Positions 26,527 to 34,590 of a stretch of 64,000 bases of DNA are shown here, one piece after another (position 1 is the first letter of the stretch; each line of letters begins with the position of its first letter). Under the pieces are notes generated by a model. The model searched no databases, was not told the DNA's origin, and saw nothing but the letters and a program-made list of their open reading frames with translations. Position numbers and translations under genes: made by a program. This stretch comes from Sphingosinicella sp041916975 (lineage in GTDB: Bacteria > Pseudomonadota > Alphaproteobacteria > Sphingomonadales > Sphingomonadaceae): the NCBI RefSeq assembly GCF_041916975.1, contig NZ_JAYRYK010000001.1, positions 1,116,001 through 1,180,000 on the forward strand, read 5' to 3'.

Positions 26527-28149
26527 ATGAGCATCAACCTCCGCCGCCGCGATCTTTTCGGTGCCGGTCTCGCCGGTCTCGCCACCATCCCCGGCCGCGC
26601 ATGGGCGACCGCGCTGAACCGGGGCTTCACGCACAACGTGGCAAGCGGCGAACCGTCGCAGACGGGCGTGCTGCTGTGGACGCGCTACGTGCCCGCCGGG
26701 GATGCGGCCGCACTCACCGCCGAGGTCGCCGAAGACGCGGGCTTCACCCGGATCGTGACGCGGAGCGAAACGGCGGCGGCGGCTTCGACCGATTACTGCG
26801 CCCGCGCCCGCGCCGAGGGGCTGGAGCCGGGGCGCTGGTACTATTACCGCTTCCGCACCGCGAGCGGCGAAACCTCGCCCACGGGACGGACCCGGACGCT
26901 GCCGGCGGGGCGCTTGGGGCGCTTCAACATCGCGGTCTTCTCCTGCTCCAACCTGCCGTTCGGTCTGTTCAACGCCTATGCCCACGCAGCGGAGCGGCAG
27001 GACATCGACCTTCTCGTCCACCTCGGCGACTACATCTACGAATATGGCCGCGGCACCTACCCGAGCACGGCCGACGCGATGCCGGGACGCATCCTCGAAC
27101 CGGCAAACGAGATCGTGACGCCCGCCGACTATCATGCCCGCTACGCAACCTATCGCCGCGATCAGGACCTGCAGGCGCTGCACCAGCGCTTTCCGATGAT
27201 CTCGATCTGGGACGACCACGAGTTCGCGAACGACACGTGGAAGGACGGCGCGCAGAACCACCAGAGCGAGAGCGAAGGCCCATGGGAGGCACGCAAGGCG
27301 GCGGCGAAGGCGGCGTACCGGCACTGGCTGCCAATGTCGGACGAACCCTACAAAGCCTATGAGATCGGCGACCTCGCGACGCTGATCCGGCTCGATACGC
27401 GCGCCGAGGGCCGCGACGAGCAGCTTGAACTCGCCGACGCTTTCAAGCTTTCCGACGACCCGGCGAAAGCACTTGCCACGTTCCGCGATACCGTGTGGGC
27501 CGACCCTGCGCGGCAGATGCTCGGCGCGCCGCAGGAGGCGTTTCTTGCGGATGCGATCAGCCGTTCCGTGAAAGGCGGCACGCGCTGGCAGGTGGTGGCG
27601 CAGCAGATCCTCGCGGGCGAGACGAAAACGCCCGTGGACGCCGACGCCTCATGGCTCGGCGGCACGCCGCCCGACTATGTGAAGCAGCGTTTTCAGGCAG
27701 GCGTGCTCGCCGGAAAAGTGGGCCTGCCGTTCAACTTCGATTCGTGGGGCGGCTATCCGGCGGCGCGGGCGCGCTACCTCGGCGCGGCGCAGGCGGCAGG
27801 CGCGAACCTGCTGAACCTCGCCGGAGACAGTCACAACGCGTGGGCCTACGACCTTGCGAACGGCGGCAAGCCGGCGGGCGTCGAGTTCGGCGTGCAGGGC
27901 GTCACTTCGCCGGGGATGGAGACTTACATGCGCGGGGCGGACCCGAAGCAGGTGGCGGCGGCGCTGGTCGGTGCGAACTCCGAACTCAAATGGTGCGAAA
28001 CCCAGCACCGGGGCTACATGACGCTGTCGCTGACACCCGACGCTGCGCAGTGCGACTGGCATTTCCTCGAAACGATCCGGGCACGATCGACGGCGATTGC
28101 GGCGACGCACAGCGCGTTGGTGCGGCCGGGCACGAACCGCATCGCGTAA
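26527..28149 (+). CDS. phoD: Alkaline phosphatase D (PhoD-like), Tat-exported
   Basis: A 540-residue secreted phosphatase/phosphodiesterase. The N-terminus carries a twin-arginine signal, RRRDLFGAGLAGLA, with a cleavage region after RAWA near residue 29. The PhoD N-terminal domain follows (FTHNVASGEPSQTGVLLWTR) and the metallophosphatase domain has LVHLGDYIYEYG, SIWDDHEFANDTWKDG and LAGDSHNAWAYDL, which contain the calcium and iron ligands of PhoD. It releases phosphate from phosphodiesters or monoesters in the periplasm. No obvious Pho box is visible in the 150 bases upstream. It stands alone. Confidence 0.94.
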   Translation: MSINLRRRDLFGAGLAGLATIPGRAWATALNRGFTHNVASGEPSQTGVLLWTRYVPAGDAAALTAEVAEDAGFTRIVTRSETAAAASTDYCARARAEGLEPGRWYYYRFRTASGETSPTGRTRTLPAGRLGRFNIAVFSCSNLPFGLFNAYAHAAERQDIDLLVHLGDYIYEYGRGTYPSTADAMPGRILEPANEIVTPADYHARYATYRRDQDLQALHQRFPMISIWDDHEFANDTWKDGAQNHQSESEGPWEARKAAAKAAYRHWLPMSDEPYKAYEIGDLATLIRLDTRAEGRDEQLELADAFKLSDDPAKALATFRDTVWADPARQMLGAPQEAFLADAISRSVKGGTRWQVVAQQILAGETKTPVDADASWLGGTPPDYVKQRFQAGVLAGKVGLPFNFDSWGGYPAARARYLGAAQAAGANLLNLAGDSHNAWAYDLANGGKPAGVEFGVQGVTSPGMETYMRGADPKQVAAALVGANSELKWCETQHRGYMTLSLTPDAAQCDWHFLETIRARSTAIAATHSALVRPGTNRIA

Positions 28150-28446
28150 CCGGGCTTGTAAAATAGGACGGGAGGCGCTGGAGTGATCGCTCCGGTGCGC
28201 CGCTGAGGCCCGGATTTCCTGGGAAGTTGATGAAGTTGAGACATGCCCCGCGCGGGCGTGCGTGAGTTTGCTCGCATTTCGTGCACGGCGAGCCCCCGCG
28301 CGTTCGATGTTGACGATTTCCATGCGCGCAGGACGCCGCGCGCTTCAAAGAGCAGCGGCCCTGCCTTGCATGGCAAACCCTATTTCGGAAGCCTCTTTGT
28401 CCACTCGTCATACCGGCGAAGGCCGGGATGACGAGTGAAGGAAGGC
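28150..28446. other. Non-coding gap between phoD and aroB with two hairpins
   Basis: The 297 bases between the convergent phoD and aroB genes hold no convincing gene. After phoD there is an imperfect GC stem (GGCGC at 28174-28178 with GCGCC at 28197-28201, plus inner GGAG/CTCC) that could end phoD transcription. A second, stronger hairpin lies at 28402-28437. The middle part shows GC-rich sequence without a ribosome site or coding pattern. Confidence 0.6.
28402..28437. repeat. Hairpin repeat downstream of aroB, dispersed type
   Basis: CACTCGTCATACCGGC (28402-28417), loop GAAG, GCCGGGATGACGAGTG (28422-28437): 15 of 16 bases pair. It lies 9 bases from the aroB stop and is therefore placed as its terminator. 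Sequences of this kind (CGTCATNCCGGCGAAGGCCGG) are common dispersed repeats in Sphingomonadales genomes. Confidence 0.65.
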
Positions 28447-29535
28447 TCAGAGCCTTGGTGCGAGGAAGGCGGCGACATCGGCCAGCGCAACGGTTTTGTC
28501 GAGATAGGCGTTGCCGATCGCGCGGGCGAGGACGAAGGGGGTGGTGCCGCCTGCGGATTTCTTGTCCTGCTGCATGTGGTGGATGAGCGCCTCGACGTTG
28601 AAGCCGAAGCCCGCCGGGCTGACGGGCAGGCCCGACGCGGCGAGGTGCGCTTCGGCGCGGGCGGCGTCCTGCGCGCTGCAGAGGCCCCGATGCGCCGAGA
28701 AGGCGAAGGCCATGACCATGCCCATCGCGACGGCTTCGCCGTGCAGAAGCCGGTCGGAGAAGCCGGTTTCGGCTTCGAAGGCATGGCCGAAGGTGTGGCC
28801 GAGGTTGAGGAGCGCGCGGCGGCCGCTCGTTTCGCGCTCGTCCTCCGCGACGATCACCGCTTTCATACGGCAGCTGCGCGCGATGGCGTGGACCTGCGCG
28901 GCGCGGTCTCCGGCGAGGAGCGCGGTGCCGTTTGCCTCGCACCACGCGAAGAACGCCGTGTCGCCGAGGAGCCCGTATTTCACGACCTCGGCATAGCCTG
29001 CGCGCATTTCGCGGGGGCCGAGCGTATCGAGAAGTTCGGGATCGATGAGCACACGGGAGGGCTGGTGGAAGGCGCCGACGAGATTCTTGCCTGCCGCTGC
29101 GTTGATCGCCGTCTTGCCGCCGACCGACGAATCGACCTGCGCGAGCAGCGTCGTCGGGATCTGCACGAATTCGCAGCCGCGCCGCGCGACGGCGGCGGCA
29201 AAGCCGGTGAGATCGCCAATGACACCGCCGCCGAACGCGATGACGGCATCGCCGCGCTCGACACCCGCCGCGAGAATGCGCTCGACGAGCGTTTCCAGCG
29301 ACCGCCAGTTCTTGGTCGCCTCGCCTGCCGGGAAGATCACGGGATCGACCGGGCGGCCGAGCGCGTCCACGAGCCGCTCAAGATGCGCGGCGGCAACGGT
29401 TTCATCGGTGACGACGAGCTGCGGACGTCCACTCTTCGGTGGCGCGATCTCGCGCCCCGCTTCGGCGAGGATGCCCGGCGCGATGACGATATCGTAGGCG
29501 CGCGCGCCAAGCTCGACCCGAACCACTTCCTTCAC
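28447..29535 (-). CDS. aroB: 3-dehydroquinate synthase
   Basis: A 362-residue enzyme for the second step of the shikimate pathway. NAD-binding glycine-rich motif AFGGGVIGDLTGFAAA is near residue 103; metal-binding residues lie in RAGYAEVVKYGLL (Glu) and the LNLGHTFGHAFE His motif near residue 250. Length is normal. It starts with GTG at 29535, and the stop of aroK overlaps that start (GTGA), so the two shikimate enzymes are coupled. Downstream is a hairpin terminator and a non-coding gap. Confidence 0.96.
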   Translation of the reverse strand: MKEVVRVELGARAYDIVIAPGILAEAGREIAPPKSGRPQLVVTDETVAAAHLERLVDALGRPVDPVIFPAGEATKNWRSLETLVERILAAGVERGDAVIAFGGGVIGDLTGFAAAVARRGCEFVQIPTTLLAQVDSSVGGKTAINAAAGKNLVGAFHQPSRVLIDPELLDTLGPREMRAGYAEVVKYGLLGDTAFFAWCEANGTALLAGDRAAQVHAIARSCRMKAVIVAEDERETSGRRALLNLGHTFGHAFEAETGFSDRLLHGEAVAMGMVMAFAFSAHRGLCSAQDAARAEAHLAASGLPVSPAGFGFNVEALIHHMQQDKKSAGGTTPFVLARAIGNAYLDKTVALADVAAFLAPRL

Positions 29536-30110
29536 GCGGATTCCCCCAGACGGCGGAGCTCCGCCACAATGGCCTCGACGGCGATATGATGCGGCGCCGG
29601 CTGGCTCGGCACACGAATCTGCGCCTCGGCATAGAGCGGATTGCGCACCGCCGCGAGATCGCGAAGCACCTGCCCGGCATCCTTGTCCTTGAGCAGCGGG
29701 CGGTGATCGCGCTTGGAAACACGCTCGACGAGCGTGTCGATATCGGCATCGAGCCAGACGGCGATCGCGTTTTCGAGGACGCGCGCGCGCGTTTCGGGAT
29801 CGACGAAGGCGCCGCCGCCAGTGGCGATCACCTTCGGCATACCGGAGATGAGGCGCGCGATCACGCGGCGTTCGCCTTCACGGAAATGCGCCTCGCCATA
29901 GCGCGTGAAAATCTCCGAAACCGTAAGGCCCGCCGCCTCCTCGATCGCCTCGTCGGCATCCACGAATTCAAGGCCCAGCCGCTTCGCAAGGCGGCGCCCG
30001 ATCGTGGTTTTCCCCGCGCCCATCAGCCCCACCAGCACGACGGAACGGCTGACACCGCGCCTGCGGCGAACAGGCGGCGGGGAGGCGTTTTTTGGTTCGC
30101 AAGCGTTCAT
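29532..30110 (-). CDS. aroK: Shikimate kinase
   Basis: A 192-residue kinase that phosphorylates shikimate. P-loop GLMGAGKTT is at 28-36, with the shikimate-binding FVDADEAIEEAAG following, and the lid-region arginine in SKRDHRPLL. A 20-residue basic extension precedes the core. The frame continues upstream to 30167 but ATG 30110 is preferred because an upstream start would run into the divergent small gene's region. Its 3' end overlaps aroB (GTGA), forming the conserved aroK-aroB pair. It is divergent from the small-TM/unknown/xerD/accA run. Confidence 0.95.
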   Translation of the reverse strand: MNACEPKNASPPPVRRRRGVSRSVVLVGLMGAGKTTIGRRLAKRLGLEFVDADEAIEEAAGLTVSEIFTRYGEAHFREGERRVIARLISGMPKVIATGGGAFVDPETRARVLENAIAVWLDADIDTLVERVSKRDHRPLLKDKDAGQVLRDLAAVRNPLYAEAQIRVPSQPAPHHIAVEAIVAELRRLGESA

Positions 30111-30211
30111 CGCACTCGCTATACACAGGCGCCTTGCCGAAGGCCAAGCGCGCTCCGCCGCGCTCACGTCTGGAGCGAACCGAAACCAACGCGATTGCCC
30201 CGGAGATACGA

Positions 30212-30352
30212 TTGTCCCGCCTGATTTTCTGGCTGTTTGTCATCATCCTCGCCGTCGTCGTCATCGGCGGCGTGGTGCTGATGTTCGTCGATATTCCGCA
30301 CACGACTGCGCGCGTGGAGCAACCGGTTTCGAATGAAACGCTGGGTCTCTAG
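30212..30352 (+). CDS. Small single-helix membrane protein
   Basis: A 46-residue predicted membrane protein that starts at TTG 30212 behind a CGGAG ribosome site. One hydrophobic helix spans residues 3-25 (LIFWLFVIILAVVVIGGVVLMF); a short polar tail ends NETLGL. The last 20 bases overlap the start of the following gene, so coupled translation is likely. Small proteins of this kind are seen upstream of the same unknown gene in sphingomonads. The function is unknown; an anchor role for the following exported protein is possible but unproved. Confidence 0.55.
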   Translation: MSRLIFWLFVIILAVVVIGGVVLMFVDIPHTTARVEQPVSNETLGL

Positions 30353-32108
30353 CACCGCCCTTGCCGCGCTCCTGATAGCAACGGCGGCATCCGGGCAGGA
30401 CGCCCCGAAGTCGCTGCTGCCTGACGTGTTCGGCGCGCCGCCGCCCGAAGCGCCGCCCCCGGCGCCGCGGCCTGTGGCACCCGCTGCGGCGGGCGCGGAC
30501 GAGACACCAGCCGCCGCGGCTGAGGGTGTGCCCGTGCCGGGGCTTCCCGGTGCACCTGCGCCGGCAACGCCGGTTGCCGCCGATCCCTTCGCGGGGCCAG
30601 CGCGCGCGGGCAGCTTCGATGTCGCGGGGCCGCTGACCGCGCGGCTCGGCGGATACGGCATGGGCGCGTTCCAGAACAGCGACGGGCGCTTCCTGAACGG
30701 GCTTCTGCAGCGCACCAAGCCGCCGATCGCGTCGCGCTGGGGGCATATCGTGCTGCGCCGCGCACTGCTTTCGCACGTGCCGACGCCGCAGGGCGTGCGC
30801 CCGGCCGATTGGCTTGCCGAGCGCGCGCTGCTGCTGCTGCGGATGGGTGAGGTGGACGGCGCCAAGCTGCTCGTCGATGCGCTGCCGCTCGATCGCTACA
30901 CACCGCGGCTTTACGCCGTGGCGAGCCAGGTGCACCTCGCTGCCGGAGACTTGCCGGCACTCTGTCCACTCGCGCCGAACGCGAAAGCGTTTTCGAAGCT
31001 GCCGTTCTGGGAAGCCGCGAATGCGATCTGCGCGGGGCTTGAAGGCGACGACATCACCGCCGCCGCGCAGTTCGACCGGCTGCGCGCACGCCGTGCGATG
31101 CCGATGATCGACATCGTGCTTGCCGAACGCGCCGCGACCGTGGTGACGGGCGAAGGCCGGGGCGCCAATGTCGATTGGGACGAGGCGAAGACCCTTAGCG
31201 CATACCGCTTCGGGCTGGCGACGGCTGCGGGGATCGAGATTCCCGAAACGCTGCTGGCGAATCCGTCGGTCGCGCTTTCCGGGTGGATGATGCGCGCGCC
31301 GGGGCTTTCGATCGCCGAGCGCTCCAAAGCGGCGCCGATCGCGGCTGCATACGGCATCGCTTCGGCGCGTGAACTCGCCGCCATCGCCGCCGCGCGCATC
31401 GCCGCGATCGAGCCGGGCGCCGAAGGCGAAGACGCGATCGCCGACATCCGTGCCGCCTATGCGGGCCGCAACGCCGAAGAGCGCATCGCCGCGATGCAGC
31501 GCATCTGGCAGGCCGCCGAAACGCCGCAGGAACGCTATGGTGCGCTCGTACGTACCGCCGCCGCCGCCGCGCGCATCCCGCCCGCCGCCGCGCAGGCGGA
31601 CGACGCGCCGGGGCTTATCGAATCGATGCTTTCGGCGGGCTATGTGCGCGAGGCGCTGAAGTGGTGGCCGGTGCTGGCGGACGGGCCGGAGGACGCGCGG
31701 CGCGCGGCGTGGCCGTACCTTGCGCTCGCCGACCGCACCGGGAAAATCGCGAACGGCGACGTCGGCGAGGCGCGCGCGTGGCACGGATCGCTTTCGGGCA
31801 AGCGCGGTGATCGCAAGGCCGCGATGTTCGCCGCCGCGATGCAGGCGCTCGACCCCAAGGGCGACTGGAGCGGCCTTGCCGAAGACTTCGGCGTCAAGGC
31901 GCTCGACAATCGCTATACGCGGCGGATCGCGGCGGCGGCGGTGGAAAAGCGGCGCGGTGAAGTGGCGATCCTGGCCGGGGTCGGCCTGCAATCGAGCTGG
32001 GCGGGCGTGTCCCCTGCGCAGCTTTCGGTCGTCGTCGGTGCGCTCAATCGCGCGGGGTTCACGCGCGAGGCGCGGATGATGGCGATCGAGGCGGTGACGC
32101 GGAGTTGA
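30333..32108 (+). CDS. Exported helical-repeat protein of unknown function
   Basis: A 591-residue protein not assigned to a named family. A cleavable signal peptide (MKRWVSSTALAALLIATAASG) leads into a Pro/Ala-rich linker to about residue 85. The remainder is almost all helical, with alternating Ala-Leu-Arg patterns suggestive of TPR- or Sel1-like solenoid repeats (RFLNGLLQRTK, RAALLSH-like and WLAERALLLLRMG segments). It overlaps the small membrane gene upstream by 20 bases and xerD downstream by 4 (TTGA). The aroK/unknown/xerD/accA neighbourhood is typical of sphingomonads, so it is probably a conserved periplasmic scaffold. Confidence 0.8.
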   Translation: MKRWVSSTALAALLIATAASGQDAPKSLLPDVFGAPPPEAPPPAPRPVAPAAAGADETPAAAAEGVPVPGLPGAPAPATPVAADPFAGPARAGSFDVAGPLTARLGGYGMGAFQNSDGRFLNGLLQRTKPPIASRWGHIVLRRALLSHVPTPQGVRPADWLAERALLLLRMGEVDGAKLLVDALPLDRYTPRLYAVASQVHLAAGDLPALCPLAPNAKAFSKLPFWEAANAICAGLEGDDITAAAQFDRLRARRAMPMIDIVLAERAATVVTGEGRGANVDWDEAKTLSAYRFGLATAAGIEIPETLLANPSVALSGWMMRAPGLSIAERSKAAPIAAAYGIASARELAAIAAARIAAIEPGAEGEDAIADIRAAYAGRNAEERIAAMQRIWQAAETPQERYGALVRTAAAAARIPPAAAQADDAPGLIESMLSAGYVREALKWWPVLADGPEDARRAAWPYLALADRTGKIANGDVGEARAWHGSLSGKRGDRKAAMFAAAMQALDPKGDWSGLAEDFGVKALDNRYTRRIAAAAVEKRRGEVAILAGVGLQSSWAGVSPAQLSVVVGALNRAGFTREARMMAIEAVTRS

Positions 32109-32995
32109 GCCTCCCGGACGACGCCCGCGCGATCGCGCTGTTCCTCGATATGATGGCAGCCGAGCGCGGCGCGGCGGCGAACACCATCGCTGCCTATGGC
32201 CGCGACCTTGCGCAGGCGAGCGAGGCGCTTTCGGGCGGGCTTGCAGCCGCTGACGCGCGGACGCTCGAACGGCTGATCCACGAATGGCGCGATCTTGCGG
32301 CAACGAGCCTTGCGCGCAAACTCTCGGCGGTGCGGCGCTTCTTTGCGTTCCTCGTGTCGGAAGGGCTGCGCGCCGACAATCCGGCGGGCGACCTTGCGTC
32401 TCCCACAAAGGGTCGGCCGCTGCCGAAGACGCTGTCGCGCGAGGAGGTGGACCGGATCTTCGCCGTTGTCGAAGAGGAGGCCGCCAGCCCGGCGGGGCTG
32501 CGGCTGAAGGCGCTGATCGAACTGCTCTACGGATCGGGACTGCGCGCGACCGAGCTCGTCTCGCTGCCGCGCGCAGCGATCAAGCCGGGTACGCCTTATG
32601 CGGTGCTGAAGGGCAAGGGCGACAAGGAACGGATGGTGCCTGTGTCCTCACGCGCCGGGGAAGCCGTGGCGGTGTGGGCGGCAACGCTGGCGCCGGGTGA
32701 GAAATACCTGTTCCCCTCCGGCAAGACGCACATGTCGCGCGTGCGGCTGTTCCAGATCGTGAAGACGCTGGCGGCGGCGGCCGGAATCTCGCCGCTGCGC
32801 GTCTCCCCGCACGTGCTGCGCCACGCCTTCGCAACGCATCTTCTGGAGGGCGGCGCGGACCTTCGCGCGCTGCAATCGATGCTGGGCCACGCCGACATCG
32901 CGACGACGCAAATCTACACGCACGTGCAGTCCGCGCACCTCGTCGAACTCGTCAACCGCGCGCATCCGCTTGCGGGCACGGGCCAAGACGATTAG
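32105..32995 (+). CDS. xerD: Tyrosine recombinase XerD
   Basis: A 296-residue recombinase that resolves chromosome dimers at dif with XerC. The SAM-like N-terminal domain opens with MMAAERGAAANTIAAYGRDL. Catalytic residues are Arg near 146 (GSGLRATEL), Lys in LKGKGDKERMVP, His236 and Arg239 (HVLRHAF), the GH pair in MLGHADIATTQ, and Tyr271 (IYTHV). The start is TTG at 32105, overlapping the previous stop, because no better in-frame start codon exists between it and the conserved region. XerD, not XerC, is suggested by the neighbouring accA and aroKB, an arrangement known in alphaproteobacteria. Confidence 0.93.
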   Translation: MSLPDDARAIALFLDMMAAERGAAANTIAAYGRDLAQASEALSGGLAAADARTLERLIHEWRDLAATSLARKLSAVRRFFAFLVSEGLRADNPAGDLASPTKGRPLPKTLSREEVDRIFAVVEEEAASPAGLRLKALIELLYGSGLRATELVSLPRAAIKPGTPYAVLKGKGDKERMVPVSSRAGEAVAVWAATLAPGEKYLFPSGKTHMSRVRLFQIVKTLAAAAGISPLRVSPHVLRHAFATHLLEGGADLRALQSMLGHADIATTQIYTHVQSAHLVELVNRAHPLAGTGQDD

Positions 32996-33004
32996 GCGGG
33001 GGCG

Positions 33005-33949
33005 ATGATTACGTATCTCGAATTCGAGAAGCCCGTCGCCGAGCTGGAGACGCGCATCAAGGAACTGAAGGCGTCGGCCGGCGAAGGCGCGGTCAACATC
33101 GACGCTGAAGTGAAAAAGCTGGAAGCCAAGGTCGAGGCGCAGCTGAAGGCGATCTACGCGAAGCTGACGCCGTGGCAGAAGACACAGGTGGCGCGCCACC
33201 CGGCGCGGCCGCACCTGAAAGACATCACCGCCGCGCTCATCACCGACTTCACGCCGCTCGCGGGCGACCGCAAGTTCGGCGAGGACTGCGCGATCATCGG
33301 CGGACCGGGGCGCTTCCGGGGCCGGCCGGTGATGATGATGGGCCACGAGAAAGGCTCCGACACGGCGAGCCGCCTCAAACACAATTTCGGCATGGCGAAG
33401 CCCGAAGGCTACCGCAAAGCCGTGCGACTGATGGAAATGGCGGACCGCTTCGGGCTGCCCGTGATCAGCTTCGTCGATACCTCGGGCGCGTTTCCCGGCA
33501 TCCACGCCGAGGAGCGCGGACAGGCGGAAGCCATCGCCCGCTCGACGGAAGCCTGCCTGAAGCTCGGCACACCGATGGTCGCCGCGATCGTCGGCGAAGG
33601 CGGATCGGGCGGTGCGGTGGCGCTGGCGACGGCAAACCGGATCATCATGCTCGAACATTCCGTCTATGCGGTGATCTCGCCCGAAGGCTGCGCCTCGATC
33701 CTGTGGCGCACGTCGGACAAGGCGGCGGACGCGGCGGCGGCGATGAAGCAGACCGCGCAGGACCTGAAAGCGCTGAGCCTGATCGACATGATCGTGCCCG
33801 AACCCGTGGGCGGCGCGCACAGGAGCCCGCAGGCCGCGATCAAGATGCTGGGCGATGCGGTCGAGACGCAGCTCGCGACGATGGACGGCATGGGCGCCGA
33901 CGCCGTGCGCGACGACCGGCGCGCGAAATTCCTCGCGATGGGGCGGTAG
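33005..33949 (+). CDS. accA: Acetyl-CoA carboxylase carboxyltransferase subunit alpha
   Basis: A 314-residue subunit of the enzyme that makes malonyl-CoA for fatty acid synthesis. The N-terminal coiled part MITYLEFEKPVAELETRI is typical. The carboxyltransferase core contains MGHEKGSDTASRLKHNFGMA, SFVDTSGAFPGIHAEERG and GEGGSGGAVALA, all family landmarks that shape the CoA and biotin site. Length is normal. It follows xerD by 9 bases on the same strand and converges with phaR, with two GC hairpins in between that probably end transcription from both sides. Confidence 0.97.
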   Translation: MITYLEFEKPVAELETRIKELKASAGEGAVNIDAEVKKLEAKVEAQLKAIYAKLTPWQKTQVARHPARPHLKDITAALITDFTPLAGDRKFGEDCAIIGGPGRFRGRPVMMMGHEKGSDTASRLKHNFGMAKPEGYRKAVRLMEMADRFGLPVISFVDTSGAFPGIHAEERGQAEAIARSTEACLKLGTPMVAAIVGEGGSGGAVALATANRIIMLEHSVYAVISPEGCASILWRTSDKAADAAAAMKQTAQDLKALSLIDMIVPEPVGGAHRSPQAAIKMLGDAVETQLATMDGMGADAVRDDRRAKFLAMGR

Positions 33950-33956
33950 CATCTTG

Positions 33957-34033
33957 CCCCTCCCTTCCAGGGAGGGGTTGGGGAGGGTCTGAGCCATCGA
34001 CCCCCACCCGGCCTCCCCCTTGCCAGGGGGAGG
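33957..34033. terminator. Two GC hairpins between convergent accA and phaR
   Basis: Hairpin 1: CCCCTCCC (33957-33964), loop TTCCA, GGGAGGGG (33970-33977). Hairpin 2: CCTCCCCC (34012-34019), loop TTGCCA, GGGGGAGG (34026-34033). Each is a perfect 8-base stem. Placement between two converging stops suggests a bidirectional terminator; the sequence also resembles common dispersed repeats. No strong T-run follows, so Rho-independent function is unproved. Confidence 0.55.
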
Positions 34034-34044
34034 AGAAGGTGGAG

Positions 34045-34590
34045 CTACTTCTTGCCGAGCTTTTCGAGCTTCGCCTGAAGCTCCGCCATCTCGCGCTTGA
34101 GATCGGCGAGTTCGGAGGCTTCGTCGGCGGGCGGGGAACCTTCCGGCGGATTCTTGCCCGACATCATGCTGGCCGCCGCCTCGAACATCGCCATGTTCTG
34201 CTTGGCGATCGCCTCGAACGGGTTGAACGCGCCCGCCATCGATTTGCGGAACTGTTCCTGATTGCGCCGCAGCGCAGCCATCGAGGCTTCGAGATAGGGC
34301 GGCACCATTGATTGCATCGAATCGCCGTACATCGCGATGAGCTGGCGAAGGAACGGCGTCGGCAGCATGGTCTGGCCGCGGTTTTCCTCTTCCATGATGA
34401 TCTGCGTGAGGACGGAGCGGGTGATGTCGTCCCCCGACTTCGCATCGACGACCTTGAAGTCCACGCCCGCACGCGTCATCTCGCCGAGGTGATCGAGCGT
34501 GATATAGCTCGACGAGCCGGTGTTATAGAGGCGGCGGTTGGCGTATTTCTTGATGATGATCGGGTCGGATTTGGTTTCTTCGTCGGACAT
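34045..34590 (-). CDS. phaR: PHA synthesis regulator PhaR
   Basis: A 181-residue repressor that senses polyhydroxyalkanoate granules. The DNA-binding domain at the N-terminus reads IIIKKYANRRLYNTGSSSYI, the classic PHB_acc_N motif; the following domain contains LTQIIMEEENRGQTMLP and LRQLIAMYGDSMQSMVP. The C-terminal tail is a predicted coiled coil (ELADLKREMAELQAKLEKLG). The ATG at 34590 with an upstream GAGG is chosen. The start codon overlaps that of the divergent phaC-like gene by 2 bases, so the promoter of each lies inside the other's coding sequence. The regulator presumably controls its neighbour. Confidence 0.94.
   Translation of the reverse strand: MSDEETKSDPIIIKKYANRRLYNTGSSSYITLDHLGEMTRAGVDFKVVDAKSGDDITRSVLTQIIMEEENRGQTMLPTPFLRQLIAMYGDSMQSMVPPYLEASMAALRRNQEQFRKSMAGAFNPFEAIAKQNMAMFEAAASMMSGKNPPEGSPPADEASELADLKREMAELQAKLEKLGKK

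Noticed and set aside
24777..27362. Open frame of 861 codons across the YdjM-like, aldolase and phoD genes
   Set aside because: It is antisense to two well-recognised genes and then out of frame with phoD; composition is Arg/His-rich without domains.
28150..28446. Possible small RNA or gene between phoD and aroB
   Set aside because: Only hairpins of terminator or repeat type were seen; no promoter or coding pattern.
30261..32408. Open frame of 715 codons antisense to the unknown exported gene and xerD
   Set aside because: Arg-rich antisense shadow; the plus strand has a signal peptide and recombinase motifs.
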